In this document: positions 22,420-30,925 of the stretch, piece by piece
Position numbering within the stretch: position 1 is the first letter of the stretch
Layout: the number at the start of each line of letters is the position of its first letter
Source of the DNA: Oscillospiraceae bacterium
GTDB taxonomy: Bacteria > Bacillota > Clostridia > Oscillospirales > Oscillospiraceae
Assembly: GCA_017410425.1 (NCBI GenBank)
Contig: JAFQQV010000042.1
Location: 1 to 38,089 of the forward strand
Reading direction: 5' to 3'
DNA length: 38,089 nucleotides
Program-made: the position numbers and the translations under genes
Notes under the pieces: generated by a model
Databases searched by the model: none
Told to the model about the DNA's origin: nothing
What the model saw: only the letters and a program-made list of their open reading frames with translations

Positions 22420-23522
22420 TCAGAGTTTTACAGATGATAGGCAGTCTGGGTGTCGGCGGCTCCCAGACCATGATACTGAACATATACCGCAACATCGACC
22501 GCAGCAAAATGCAGTTTGACTTTGTTGTGGACCACACCGACCCCTACCACAGCTATTTTGTGGAGGAGGTCAAGGCCATGGGCGCAAAGGTTTACACCAT
22601 GCCCGGCTTCAACGGTGCAAACGCCGCCGAGATAAAGCGCGAGTGGAATAATTTCTTCTACCTGCACCCTGAGTATAAGGTGCTCCACTCCCATGTGAGA
22701 AGCTACGCTTCCCTGTACCTGCCTGTTGCAAAGAAGCACGGCGTCAAGACCATTATCCACAGCCACTCCACCTCCAACGGTACCGGCGCCATGGCAATGG
22801 CAAAGAACGCCATGCAGTACCCTCTCAAAAAGCAGGCTGATATTCTCATGGCCTGCTCCACCGAGGCAGGCCGCTGGCTCTACGGCGACAAGGCAATGAA
22901 GAGCGACAAGTACATCCTCATGCCCAACGGCGTGGATCTGGAGCGCTTCAGCTACAGCGATGAGGCCCGCAAGCGCCTGCGCAAGGAGCTTGGCATCGAA
23001 GGCAAATTCGTGGTGGGCCATGTGGGCCGCTACCTGCCTGACAAGAACCACGCCTTCCTGCTGGAGGCCTTTGCAAAGCTGCATGAAAAGCAGCCCAACA
23101 GCGTGCTGCTGCTGGTAGGCGAAGGCGGCGCACAGCTGGAGGCCGCCCAGAAGGCAGTAAAGCTTGGTATTGCCGAGCATGTTATCATGACCGGCAACCG
23201 CAGCGATGTGCCAGAGCTTCTCTCCGCCATGGATATATTCGCCTTCCCCTCCATACGCGAAGGTCTGCCCATGACCCTTATTGAGGCACAGGCAAACGGA
23301 CTTACATGCCTCATTTCCGACAGAATCTCTCCCGATGTGGATATTTCCCCGCTGATAAAGCGCATGCCCATAGACGATGCTGAGCGCTGGGCCTGGGAGA
23401 TGCTGGGCGAGCACAAGCGTCAGGATGTTAAGGACGATATAAGAAAAGCCGGCTTTGATGTTAAGGAATCGGCAAAAAAAATGGCTGAGCTTTACAGGAA
23501 GCTCCACAAGGAGGCAAAATAA
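22416..23522 (+). CDS. GT4 family glycosyltransferase, EpsF-like
   Basis: The 368-residue GT-B enzyme opens with V-L-Q-M-I-G-S-L-G-V-G-G-S-Q-T-M-I and has H-S-H near 89-91 and H-S-H-S-T in the acceptor half. M-P-N-G-V-D follows, then V-G-R-Y-L-P-D-K-N-H and the donor-binding S-I-R-E-G-L-P-M-T-L-I-E-A in the second half. The EpsF/CapM group makes exopolysaccharide or capsule repeat units. The next gene starts at the base after its stop codon. Confidence 0.93.
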   Translation: MIRVLQMIGSLGVGGSQTMILNIYRNIDRSKMQFDFVVDHTDPYHSYFVEEVKAMGAKVYTMPGFNGANAAEIKREWNNFFYLHPEYKVLHSHVRSYASLYLPVAKKHGVKTIIHSHSTSNGTGAMAMAKNAMQYPLKKQADILMACSTEAGRWLYGDKAMKSDKYILMPNGVDLERFSYSDEARKRLRKELGIEGKFVVGHVGRYLPDKNHAFLLEAFAKLHEKQPNSVLLLVGEGGAQLEAAQKAVKLGIAEHVIMTGNRSDVPELLSAMDIFAFPSIREGLPMTLIEAQANGLTCLISDRISPDVDISPLIKRMPIDDAERWAWEMLGEHKRQDVKDDIRKAGFDVKESAKKMAELYRKLHKEAK

Positions 23523-24620
23523 ATGGACAGCAACAAGCAGACCATAATGCTCTACCTCACCTCCCTGCACAAAGGCGGCGCAGAGCGTGTGTTTGTGCAG
23601 TTGGCAGAAAAATTTGCTGAATGCGGCTACAAAAGCATAATTGTCACTTCATTTGTCGATAAAAATAAAGGCGAGTATGAGCTGAGCGACAATGTGCTGC
23701 GCCTTACCCTTGAGGATGAGCTTATTGTGCAGTCACGCCTGATGCGAAACTACACCCGCATAAAAAAGCTCAGAGCGCTCTGCAAGCAGTATAAACCCGC
23801 CATTCTCATCTCCTGCATGCAGGAGCCCAATTTCAGGGCTGTGCTGGCTACCGCCGGTCTGCCCATCAAGAACCTGGTCTCTGTCTGCAATGCTGCTGAC
23901 AAGGAATATCCGGGCATACTTGGCAAAATCGTAGGCAAAGTACTTATGCCTACCGCCGAGGGCTGTGTCTTCCAGACCGTGGAAGAAAAAGTATGGTTCC
24001 CCAAGCGTCTGCAGGACAAAGGCCGGATTATCATGAACCAGGTTAATTCCTCCTTCTTTGAGCATGAGTTTAATGGTGAAAGGCATGATTTCGTCAGCGT
24101 TGGCCGTCTAAATCCCCAAAAGAACCAAGCGCTGCTTATTCGCGCCTTTAACCAGATCAAGGATAAGACCGACGAAAGTCTTTTTATTTACGGCGAAGGC
24201 GAGCTGAAGGAAAATCTTCAGGCGCTCATAAACGAACTGGGGCTTGAAGAGAGAGTAAAACTGATGGGCACCACCAGCGACGTTGCAAATGCCATTAAAG
24301 GCGCAAGAGCCTTCGTAATGTCTTCTGATTATGAAGGTCTGCCCAACGCGTTGCTGGAAGCACTTGCTCTTGGTCTGCCCTGTATTTGCACTGACTGTCT
24401 CGGCGGTGGCCCGGCCATGGTTATAAACAGCGGCGAAAACGGAATTCTTGTTCCTATGGGCGATGAGGATGCTTTGGCTCAGGCCATGCTGGGCATCCTT
24501 GCCGACAGCGAAAAGGCAGAAGCCCTGGGCAAAGCCGCAAAAATCTCGGCTGAGAATTTCCGCCCGGAGAAGGTTTTTGAACTCTGGCGCGACTATGTTG
24601 AGGATATACTCTCCAAATAA
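23523..24620 (+). CDS. GT4 family glycosyltransferase
   Basis: A 365-residue GT-B enzyme with L-H-K-G-G-A-E-R-V near 15-23, V-G-R-L-N-P-Q-K-N near 193-201 and the nucleotide-sugar block S-D-Y-E-G-L-P-N-A-L-L-E-A. The related group includes GalNAc-alpha-(1,4)-GalNAc transferases (PglH/PglJ), but the exact linkage is unknown. Its codons are richer in A and T than those of its neighbours: a 60-base sample at 24061 has 27 G+C, against 41 at 23101. This may mark a separately acquired segment. Confidence 0.92.
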   Translation: MDSNKQTIMLYLTSLHKGGAERVFVQLAEKFAECGYKSIIVTSFVDKNKGEYELSDNVLRLTLEDELIVQSRLMRNYTRIKKLRALCKQYKPAILISCMQEPNFRAVLATAGLPIKNLVSVCNAADKEYPGILGKIVGKVLMPTAEGCVFQTVEEKVWFPKRLQDKGRIIMNQVNSSFFEHEFNGERHDFVSVGRLNPQKNQALLIRAFNQIKDKTDESLFIYGEGELKENLQALINELGLEERVKLMGTTSDVANAIKGARAFVMSSDYEGLPNALLEALALGLPCICTDCLGGGPAMVINSGENGILVPMGDEDALAQAMLGILADSEKAEALGKAAKISAENFRPEKVFELWRDYVEDILSK

Positions 24621-24641
24621 TTTGAAAGCGAAGGGCAAAGC

Positions 24642-25682
24642 ATGGAAAACTCCATTAAATTCAGCATACTTGTACCGGTGTACAATGTAGAAGCCTATAT
24701 TGATGAATGCATCCAGTCTGTCCTCAACCAGACTTATGGGAACTTTGAGCTCATTCTGGTGGATGACGGCAGCCCCGACAGAAGCGGCGAGATATGTGAC
24801 AGCTACGCTGAAAAGGACAGCCGGGTAAAAGTTTTCCACAAGCCCAACGGCGGCGCCATGCACAGCCGTTGCGTCGCCCTGGAGAAAGCAGGCGGAGACT
24901 ATATCATAGTTATCGATTCCGACGACTATATTGCCCCTGACACACTGGAGGTTCTGGCTGAAAACATTGCAAAGTTCAATGCCGATTGCATCCTCTACGG
25001 TTTTAACTGGCTCAAGCCCGGCGGCACAGAGTATGTCCGCTGCAACGAGGCATACTGCAACAGGCTCATCACCGACAAGGCCGAGGCGCTGAGCGTTCTG
25101 CTCAATGACATATCATACAATGCGCTCTGGCGTAAATGCGTCAAGGCCTCCTGCTTCAGAGGTCGGGACTTCAGCCCCTACTACCACATCCGCAACGGTG
25201 ATGACAGGCTTCAGTCCACCGAGATTCTGGAAAATGCACAGAGTTTTCTCTTTATCCCGGAAACACTGTATTTCTACAGAGTTAATACCGGCGGTATTAC
25301 CCACTCAATCAAATATGACGGCTATAAGGCTAACTTCACGGTAGATGAGTTTGTTCTGGATACGGTAAAAAGGCTGGGGGTATTCTCCACCACCGATTAC
25401 AACCGCATGAGAAACTTCGCCCTCAATTACCTTGTGGTAGAGCTCAAGCGCCTCAGCCGCTTCTGCTCAAGCAAGGCGCAAAGTATCTCCGGCATGGAAA
25501 GTATATGGAACAGCGCATATTATCAGGACTTCTTAATCCTGGGCTTTAAAAATGCACCCGCCCTGCCCGGAGTCATAGAGCCCGGCGGCGCGAGAAAGCT
25601 TATGAACAGCATTGTGCTTTTCCTGTTCAGACGCAGGCTCTTCTCCCTCACAATACTGTTCAACAAATACATCTTCAGATAA
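24642..25682 (+). CDS. GT2 family glycosyltransferase (GT-A fold)
   Basis: The 346-residue enzyme has the GT2 N-terminal domain. F-S-I-L-V-P-V-Y-N-V-E-A-Y-I comes first, then L-V-D-D-G-S-P-D-R-S-G and the D-S-D-D metal motif in V-I-D-S-D-D-Y, with the later N-G-D-D-R region as the acceptor base area. The last third is helical without a clear membrane span, apart from a hydrophobic C-terminal patch. It should add one sugar to a lipid-linked oligosaccharide. It starts 21 bases after the previous gene and shows the same A+T shift in codon use. Confidence 0.92.
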   Translation: MENSIKFSILVPVYNVEAYIDECIQSVLNQTYGNFELILVDDGSPDRSGEICDSYAEKDSRVKVFHKPNGGAMHSRCVALEKAGGDYIIVIDSDDYIAPDTLEVLAENIAKFNADCILYGFNWLKPGGTEYVRCNEAYCNRLITDKAEALSVLLNDISYNALWRKCVKASCFRGRDFSPYYHIRNGDDRLQSTEILENAQSFLFIPETLYFYRVNTGGITHSIKYDGYKANFTVDEFVLDTVKRLGVFSTTDYNRMRNFALNYLVVELKRLSRFCSSKAQSISGMESIWNSAYYQDFLILGFKNAPALPGVIEPGGARKLMNSIVLFLFRRRLFSLTILFNKYIFR

Positions 25683-25755
25683 ACTACAGAAAAATGAAAG
25701 CCTGATGTACATTCCCGGCATGCTGAAAAAACGCAGACAGGCTTGAGGAGCAATT

Positions 25756-26310
25756 ATGCTTAGTGAAGACAAACGCATAAAAAGCAAAGAACAGCTCAGG
25801 GAATTTCTTGAGCTTGAATACCGCAGGTTTCCTCTATATGGCAGAAGGTACATTTCCTACTTTCTGCAGCTGAGCGAGGGAGCTATTCTCCGACGGCACA
25901 CAAAGCTTTTAAGATACACCGAGTATCACATGAACACCGGGCATAAGCTCCGGGGCGCGTTCTACTGGGCGAGACTCATGAAGCTGCAGAACAAGCACAG
26001 CATGCACGTGCCAATAAACTGCTGTGATAAAGGTCTGACCATTTTCCATGTCAGCCCTATCATCATCAACACCAATGCTTCCATCGGAAAAAACTGCAGT
26101 ATTTCCCCTTTTGCCGCTGTTGTCAACTCTGATATTCAGGACCTTGCCCCCCAGTTGGGCGATAATATAAACCTTGGTTGCGGCTGCAAGATACTGGGTA
26201 ACATAGTCCTTGCCGACGGTATAAGCGTGGGTGCCGGTGCAGTTGTAACAAAAAGCTTTGGTGAACCCGGAATACACCTTGCCGGCGTTCCCGCAAAGAA
26301 AATCAATTAA
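25756..26310 (+). CDS. Serine acetyltransferase-like hexapeptide acetyltransferase
   Basis: The 184-residue protein has a helical first half and LbH repeats in the second half: I-G-K-N-C-S-I-S-P, L-G-D-N-I-N-L-G-C-G-C-K-I-L-G and V-G-A-G-A-V-V-T-K-S-F. It ends with H-L-A-G-V-P-A-K-K-I, as CysE-like proteins do. In a glycan operon such proteins usually acetylate a sugar rather than serine. A GAGGAG site precedes the ATG. The 73 bases before it are non-coding as far as I can see. Confidence 0.88.
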   Translation: MLSEDKRIKSKEQLREFLELEYRRFPLYGRRYISYFLQLSEGAILRRHTKLLRYTEYHMNTGHKLRGAFYWARLMKLQNKHSMHVPINCCDKGLTIFHVSPIIINTNASIGKNCSISPFAAVVNSDIQDLAPQLGDNINLGCGCKILGNIVLADGISVGAGAVVTKSFGEPGIHLAGVPAKKIN

Positions 26311-26329
26311 TTAGAAGGTTCAATCTCAA

Positions 26330-27337
26330 ATGAAAAAAACTCTACAATGGCTGCTGAAGGCCTTTGTGGCGGGCTGCATTGCGCTGGTCCTGCTCTGCGC
26401 CTTCTGTATGCTGTATTACAATGTGCCCGTGCACCACAACAATCCCTCCGGTGCCACAGACTATGTGTGGGAAAGCCACAAGTTCTACAGCCGCGGCATT
26501 GACGGTTTCGCCCTGGGCCGCACCAACAACGAGGGCCACAACAACCTCAGCGACTACCACGAGGGTGATGCCATCGACATTCTGCTGATGGGCTCCAGCA
26601 ACATGGAGGGCTTCAATGTAGCTCAGGACAAGAGCACCGCCGCTGTTATAAACCAGCTCTTTGAGGGCGAAAAGTTCTGCTACAATATCGGCACCGCAGG
26701 CCACACCATGCTCAACAATGTCAAGAATCTCAATGATGCGCTGGACAAGTACCAGCCTGAAGAGTATGTGATAATTGAGTGCATCAGCATGGACTATGAC
26801 TATGAAGCCGTTCAGGCCGTAGTCAAGGGCACATTCCCCGACAATGCCTCCCACTCCGGCGGTATTATCGGCCTGCTGCAGCGCCTGCCCTATCTGCGCC
26901 TGTTCTACACCCAGTTTTTCAAAGACGGCGCTCTCGCTTTCGGTGCGGGCAAGGATGAGCCTGCAGCCCCCGCTCCCGCAGTGGAAAGAGAGTACAGCGA
27001 GATTGTCTCTCCTCTGCTTGACATGGTGGCCGAGAGCTGTGAAAACCACGCTGTGCAGCCCATTATAGTCTACAATAACACCCTGATGCTCAGGGAGGAC
27101 GGCAGCTTATACTCCAGCACTGATACGGACAAGCTTGCAGCATTCTCCCAGCTCTGTGAAGAGCGCGGCATCTGTTTTGTGAATGTTATTCCCAGCTTCA
27201 TCGAAAGCTATGAGCAAAGCCACAAGCTGCCCTACGGCTTTTCCAACACCAGCCCCGGCGGCGGACACATGAACGCTCACGGTCACAGCATTTTTGCCGC
27301 TGAGGTTTGCGCGGCTATAAGAGAAATGGAGGCCTGA
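26330..27337 (+). CDS. Membrane-anchored SGNH-like protein, partner of the MBOAT
   Basis: The 335-residue protein has one N-terminal membrane helix (about 8-30) and an extracytoplasmic domain. G-S-S-N-M-E-G at 88-94 is the SGNH block I with the likely nucleophile serine, and H-M-N-A-H-G-H near 313-319 looks like block V with the catalytic histidine, though the usual D-x-x-H is not clear. DltD, AlgX/J and PatB-type proteins have this plan and work with an MBOAT to place acetyl groups on an exported glycan. The MBOAT gene starts 2 bases downstream, which strongly supports that reading. Confidence 0.82.
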   Translation: MKKTLQWLLKAFVAGCIALVLLCAFCMLYYNVPVHHNNPSGATDYVWESHKFYSRGIDGFALGRTNNEGHNNLSDYHEGDAIDILLMGSSNMEGFNVAQDKSTAAVINQLFEGEKFCYNIGTAGHTMLNNVKNLNDALDKYQPEEYVIIECISMDYDYEAVQAVVKGTFPDNASHSGGIIGLLQRLPYLRLFYTQFFKDGALAFGAGKDEPAAPAPAVEREYSEIVSPLLDMVAESCENHAVQPIIVYNNTLMLREDGSLYSSTDTDKLAAFSQLCEERGICFVNVIPSFIESYEQSHKLPYGFSNTSPGGGHMNAHGHSIFAAEVCAAIREMEA

Positions 27338-27339
27338 GC

Positions 27340-28785
27340 ATGCAGTTTAATTCTTTAGCATTCCTTGTATTTTTCCCCATAGTCTGCGCACTGGCCACCT
27401 TCTTCAGCCCCCACTGCATGAAGAAGACCGACCCCGCCAAGCTCCAGCGTATAAGGCACATTATGCTGCTTCTGGCAAGCTATGTGTTCTACGGCTGGTG
27501 GAACTGGAAGTTCTGCTTCCTGATGCTGCTGATGACCGCGGTGGCATTCTTCTCCTCCCAGCATTACAGCCGCCACGGCAATAAAGCCGCTGTATGGCTG
27601 GGCGTTGCCTTCCCGCTGGTGGTGCTGGGCATTTTCAAGTACTTCAACTTCTTCGTAGGCTCCTTCTGCGACGCCTTCGGCATTGTAAACCCCGGCACTC
27701 TGCGCATTATTCTGCCTGTGGGCATCAGCTTCTACACTTTCCAGTCCCTCAGCTACACCATTGACGTTTATCGCGGCAAGCTGAAGGCCGAGGAGGATTT
27801 TGTAAGGCTGGCGCTGTACATAGCCTTCTTCCCCCAGCTGGTAGCGGGCCCCATCGTCAAGGCGGAGCATTTCATCCCCCAGCTCTATGAAGAGCGCAAC
27901 ATAAACATAAAGAACATCGAAATCGGCGTGCAGATTTTCGCCTTCGGCCTTTTCAAGAAGATCGTCATGGCAGACAACATCGCCGTGTTCGTGGACGCGG
28001 TGCATGCAGCCCCCGGCGCCTACAGCGCCGCAACACTGCTGCTGTCCGCTTTCGCCCACTATGTGCAGATCTACTGCGACTTCTCCGGTTATTCCGATAT
28101 GGCCGTGGGCTGCGCCAGAGTTCTGGGCTATGATCTGACCCGCAACTTCAACCTGCCCTTTGTGTCCGAGAGCATAAGCGAGCTCTGGAGCCGCTGGCAC
28201 ATCAGCCTTTCCACCTGGCTGCAGGAGTACCTGTACTTCTCTCTGGGCGGCAGCAAGAAGGGCAATGTCAGAACTTATGTAAACCTGATGATTACCATGA
28301 TACTGGGCGGTCTCTGGCACGGTGCAGCATGGACCTTCGTGCTCTGGGGTGCGCTGATCGGCCTTGCCCAGGTTATTGAAAGGTTCGTAAAGCGTAACTT
28401 CAAGAAGAAGCCCAAGGGCAAGCGGCCTGTCCCCATGCGGATTCTGAGCATGCTGCTCACTACCAGCTTTTTCAGCCTGATGGCCCTGCTGTTCAGGGCA
28501 AAGAGCGTGGCTGTCGCCTGGGAGATGTTTGTCTCCATCCTGACCCTGCAGCCCGGTATAAACCACATCGGCTTCTGGCCTGTTGTCAGCATTGTGCTGG
28601 TGATTTTCTGCTGCATCTGCGCTGCTCTCAGAAGCAGGAAGCTGGGCCAGCGCTCCATCCAGGGCTACTATCCTCTGGTGGATCTGAGCACTGTTAAGGG
28701 TCTTGTGATCTTCTTCACCTTCGTGGGTCTGACCCTTGGTCTTGCCTACACCGGCGAAAGCCCCTTCATCTATTTCCAGTTCTGA
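27340..28785 (+). CDS. MBOAT family O-acyltransferase
   Basis: The 481-residue polytopic membrane protein belongs to the AlgI/DltB/PatA group. Marks include F-N-S-L-A-F-L-V-F-F-P at the N-terminus, F-P-Q-L-V-A-G-P-I-V in the middle, S-R-W-H287 and the essential histidine H327 in G-G-L-W-H-G-A-A-W-T-F. The protein moves acyl groups from the cytosol across the membrane to a partner such as the SGNH protein encoded just before. The ATG at 27340 follows GGAGG in the end of the previous gene; an earlier in-frame start is less likely. It is the last gene of the glycan operon. Confidence 0.95.
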   Translation: MQFNSLAFLVFFPIVCALATFFSPHCMKKTDPAKLQRIRHIMLLLASYVFYGWWNWKFCFLMLLMTAVAFFSSQHYSRHGNKAAVWLGVAFPLVVLGIFKYFNFFVGSFCDAFGIVNPGTLRIILPVGISFYTFQSLSYTIDVYRGKLKAEEDFVRLALYIAFFPQLVAGPIVKAEHFIPQLYEERNINIKNIEIGVQIFAFGLFKKIVMADNIAVFVDAVHAAPGAYSAATLLLSAFAHYVQIYCDFSGYSDMAVGCARVLGYDLTRNFNLPFVSESISELWSRWHISLSTWLQEYLYFSLGGSKKGNVRTYVNLMITMILGGLWHGAAWTFVLWGALIGLAQVIERFVKRNFKKKPKGKRPVPMRILSMLLTTSFFSLMALLFRAKSVAVAWEMFVSILTLQPGINHIGFWPVVSIVLVIFCCICAALRSRKLGQRSIQGYYPLVDLSTVKGLVIFFTFVGLTLGLAYTGESPFIYFQF

Positions 28786-28801
28786 TAAAATCTATCGTAA
28801 C

Positions 28802-28829
28802 CCCCGGTCGATTGACCGGGGCTTTTTTT
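28802..28829 (+). terminator. Terminator of the glycan operon
   Basis: An 8-base stem CCCCGGTC/GACCGGGG (28802-28809 with 28814-28821), GATT loop, then C and seven T, 16 bases after the MBOAT stop codon. Confidence 0.92.
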
Positions 28830-28880
28830 CTCCCTCCGTCTCGCCTGAAGGCGATCCAGCTCTCTCCCAGAGGGAGGCCA
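28830..28880. repeat. Palindromic repeat family B, copy 1
   Basis: This element begins CTCCCTCCGTC, has an inner hairpin CGCC-TGAA-GGCG and ends CCCAGAGGGAGGCC. Read on the other strand it begins GGCCTCCCTCTGGG and ends GACGGAGGGAG. This is the same order of parts as the element at 30968-31014. It directly follows the operon terminator. Confidence 0.75.
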
Positions 28881-28932
28881 TTTCATTTGCATAAGTAAGC
28901 GCTGCTTGCTCATAGATTACAGTGGGTGATGC

Positions 28933-29412
28933 ATGATGAAACGTGAATTGAAACTTGGGGCGCTGATACCTGCGTTGCTGCTGCCGCTGGCAGTGGGGGC
29001 GCTGGCCGCCTTTATCACAAAAGATTCCATGGCCATTTTCGGCGCAATAATAAAGCCGCCGCTGGCTCCGCCGGGCTGGCTCTTTGCCCCGGTGTGGACG
29101 GCGCTGTACCTGCTGATGGGCTATGCAAGCTACCTTGTGTGGACGGCGGAGGTCTCCCCCATCAGGCGAAACAGGGCGCTGAAAATCTATCTTCTGAGTC
29201 TTGGGGCAAACTTTCTCTGGCCGCTGATCTTCTTCTCGCTGGAGCTGTATCTCTTGGCCTTTTTGTGGATTATCCTTCTGGCTCTGCTCAGCGCGGCGGC
29301 GGCGCTTTTGTTCTGGCATATTGATCAGAGCGCCGGCGAGCTTATGCTGCCCTATCTTGTGTGGCTTGCTTACGCTGCATATCTGAACCTTGGGATCTGG
29401 ATACTCAATTAG
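28933..29412 (+). CDS. TspO/MBR family protein
   Basis: The 159-residue protein has five hydrophobic helices and the TspO signature K-P-P-L-A-P-P-G-W-L-F-A-P-V-W-T-A-L-Y-L-L-M-G-Y-A near 41-65. It is rich in conserved Trp and Pro. TspO proteins bind tetrapyrroles and similar ligands in the membrane, and some degrade protoporphyrin; no reaction can be claimed here. Two ATG codons in a row (28933 and 28936) follow a GTGGGTG site. It precedes the sporulation gene yabP by 49 bases and may be co-transcribed with it. Confidence 0.93.
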   Translation: MMKRELKLGALIPALLLPLAVGALAAFITKDSMAIFGAIIKPPLAPPGWLFAPVWTALYLLMGYASYLVWTAEVSPIRRNRALKIYLLSLGANFLWPLIFFSLELYLLAFLWIILLALLSAAAALLFWHIDQSAGELMLPYLVWLAYAAYLNLGIWILN

Positions 29413-29461
29413 GCATTTTTTCAGCCAGCTAAGCATATAAATGCATTGGGGGTGAATCAAC

Positions 29462-29746
29462 ATGGGATACGAACAGGCACCGCGCACGGTGCAGAAAAGC
29501 CACAGCCTGAACATGGAAAACCGCTCAAAGCTCAGTCTCAGCGGCGTGGAGGATGTATGCGGCTTTGACGAAAGTCTGGTGATACTCAATACTTCAATGG
29601 GCAGGCTCAGCATCCGGGGCGAGATGCTGCACATAGGAAGGATTGACCTGGACTCCGGCGAGCTGGAACTCAGCGGTAAGGTACAGGAGCTGAGCTATGA
29701 CGAAATTGAGCCCCACCGCTCACTCTGGGCGAAGCTCTTCGGCTAG
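29462..29746 (+). CDS. yabP: Sporulation protein YabP
   Basis: The 94-residue protein matches the YabP/YqfC family: H-S-L-N-M-E-N-R-S-K-L-S-L-S-G-V-E-D-V near the N-terminus, F-D-E-S-L-V-I-L-N-T-S-M-G-R-L-S-I-R-G and L-D-L/D-S-G-E-L-E-L-S-G. In Bacillus yabP is under sigma-E and, with yabQ, needed for the spore cortex. GGGGGTG lies before the ATG. yabQ starts on the base after its TAG. Confidence 0.93.
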   Translation: MGYEQAPRTVQKSHSLNMENRSKLSLSGVEDVCGFDESLVILNTSMGRLSIRGEMLHIGRIDLDSGELELSGKVQELSYDEIEPHRSLWAKLFG

Positions 29747-30109
29747 ATGGAAGTGAGCATTTCCGCCCAGGCCCTGAGTCTGCTGAGCTTCGGGGCACTG
29801 GGCCTTGGGCTGGGTCTGGTGTACGATCTGCTGCGGCTGCTGCGCTACGGTCTGAGCCTTGCTCTACTGTGGGACGGGCTGTTTTGTGCCATATCGGCGG
29901 CAGGCTGCTTTTACCTGTCAATGGCCCGGGGAAGTTACGGAATCTGGGAAATCCTGCTGTGCCTTGCAGCTTTTTGTGGGTACATTAATTGCATGAGTCC
30001 CCATGTTTTCCCCATAATTTACCGTTTTTCCAGACTTATTCCGGCATCTGTACGGTTTTTGGAAAAAAAATACTTTTTTCTTAAAAAATTTCTTTTCAAA
30101 CAGAAATAA
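29747..30109 (+). CDS. yabQ: Spore cortex biosynthesis protein YabQ
   Basis: The 120-residue membrane protein has three hydrophobic segments and the YabQ-type G-x-x-L-G-L-V-Y-D-L-L-R-L-L-R motif near 22-36. It is shorter than the Bacillus protein (about 210 residues), which is common in Clostridia. The C-terminus is Lys/Phe-rich and encoded by A/T homopolymers (30060-30110). It works with YabP in cortex formation in the mother cell. The direct junction with yabP supports coupled translation. Confidence 0.9.
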   Translation: MEVSISAQALSLLSFGALGLGLGLVYDLLRLLRYGLSLALLWDGLFCAISAAGCFYLSMARGSYGIWEILLCLAAFCGYINCMSPHVFPIIYRFSRLIPASVRFLEKKYFFLKKFLFKQK

Positions 30110-30160
30110 TTGGTTTATTATTAAAAAAATCAGAAGTATTTCGCTTCTGGAAAGGCTGCT

Positions 30161-30457
30161 ATGAATACCAAAGAATCCCTGATAAGGATCATTTTTCTGA
30201 GTCTTTTGCTCTACTCAATGCTGAGCCTTGCCGCCTCCGGGCGGGAGCTTGAAGAAGCCCTGGCAAAAAAGCAGGAGCTGGAGAAGCAGCTTGGGCTTTT
30301 GACAAGCCAAAAGCAGGCGCTGCAGGATAAACTGAGCAGAGAGATCAGCGAGGAAGAAATTGAGCAGCTTGCCCGTCAGCGATTGGGACTGGTCAAGGCG
30401 GGGGAAAAAATCTTTTACTTTACAGACAGAGAGGGTAGGCCATGGAATTGGCAGTAG
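30161..30457 (+). CDS. divIC: Septum formation initiator DivIC/FtsB-like protein
   Basis: The 98-residue protein has an N-terminal membrane helix (about 8-26), a coiled coil of heptads with E-L-E-E-A-L-A-K-K-Q-E-L-E (about 28-62), and the typical E-x-x-A-R-x-x-L-G-L-V-K-x-G-E-K-I-F end. DivIC forms the divisome sub-complex with FtsL and DivIB. The yabP-yabQ-divIC-S1 order is the same as in Bacillus. A weak GGAAAGG site precedes the ATG. The S1 gene overlaps its end by 16 bases. Confidence 0.92.
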   Translation: MNTKESLIRIIFLSLLLYSMLSLAASGRELEEALAKKQELEKQLGLLTSQKQALQDKLSREISEEEIEQLARQRLGLVKAGEKIFYFTDREGRPWNWQ

Positions 30458-30918
30458 GCAATATTTACGAGGGCAAAGTTACCGGCATTGCAAAGTACGG
30501 CGCATTTGTGAGTCTTGAAGGCGGCAAAAGCGGCCTTGTACATATCTCGGAAGTGGCCAACACTTTTGTAAGCGACGTGGCAAACCACGTCAAAATGGGC
30601 CAGAGCATCAAGGTCAAGGTTGTGAGCATTGGTCCGGATGGAAAGATAAACCTTTCCATCAAGCGCGTTGAGGAGGCTCAGCCGCAGAAGGAGACTGCAG
30701 CCCCCGTGAAGAAGCGGGAGGAGGAAAGCCCAACCCAGCGCTTAAACAGCCCCGCAAAGCACCAGAAATACAACATGGCTCCCATTCCTGCTGCAAATGA
30801 GGACAGCGGCGACATCAATTTTGAGGACAGACTGAAGAAATTCATGCAAGAGTCCGACAGCCGTATCGCCGACAGCCGCATGTATTCCGACCGGAAACAG
30901 CGCAGCCGCAGAAGATAA
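30442..30918 (+). CDS. S1 RNA-binding domain protein (YabR-like)
   Basis: The 158-residue protein has one S1 domain (about 5-75): G-N-I-Y-E-G-K-V-T-G-I-A-K-Y-G-A-F-V-S-L, G-L-V-H-I-S-E-V and G-K-I-N-L-S-I-K-R. A charged, low-complexity tail ending in R-S-R-R-R follows. It probably binds RNA or the ribosome; the YabR group has general-stress and translation roles that are not settled. It is the last gene of the yabP-divIC cluster. Confidence 0.92.
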   Translation: MELAVGNIYEGKVTGIAKYGAFVSLEGGKSGLVHISEVANTFVSDVANHVKMGQSIKVKVVSIGPDGKINLSIKRVEEAQPQKETAAPVKKREEESPTQRLNSPAKHQKYNMAPIPAANEDSGDINFEDRLKKFMQESDSRIADSRMYSDRKQRSRRR

Positions 30919-30925
30919 GAATAAT

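Noticed and set aside
25706-25747. A 13-codon open frame between the GT2 and acetyltransferase genes
   Set aside because: No ribosome site and no known short-peptide pattern; it could be a remnant of the longer end of the GT2 gene.
30131-30149. Terminator-like hairpin with a T run on the minus strand between yabQ and divIC
   Set aside because: The stem is 6 bases and A/T-rich, and no minus-strand gene ends here; on the plus strand there is no T run, so it is probably chance or a weak structure near the divIC ribosome site.
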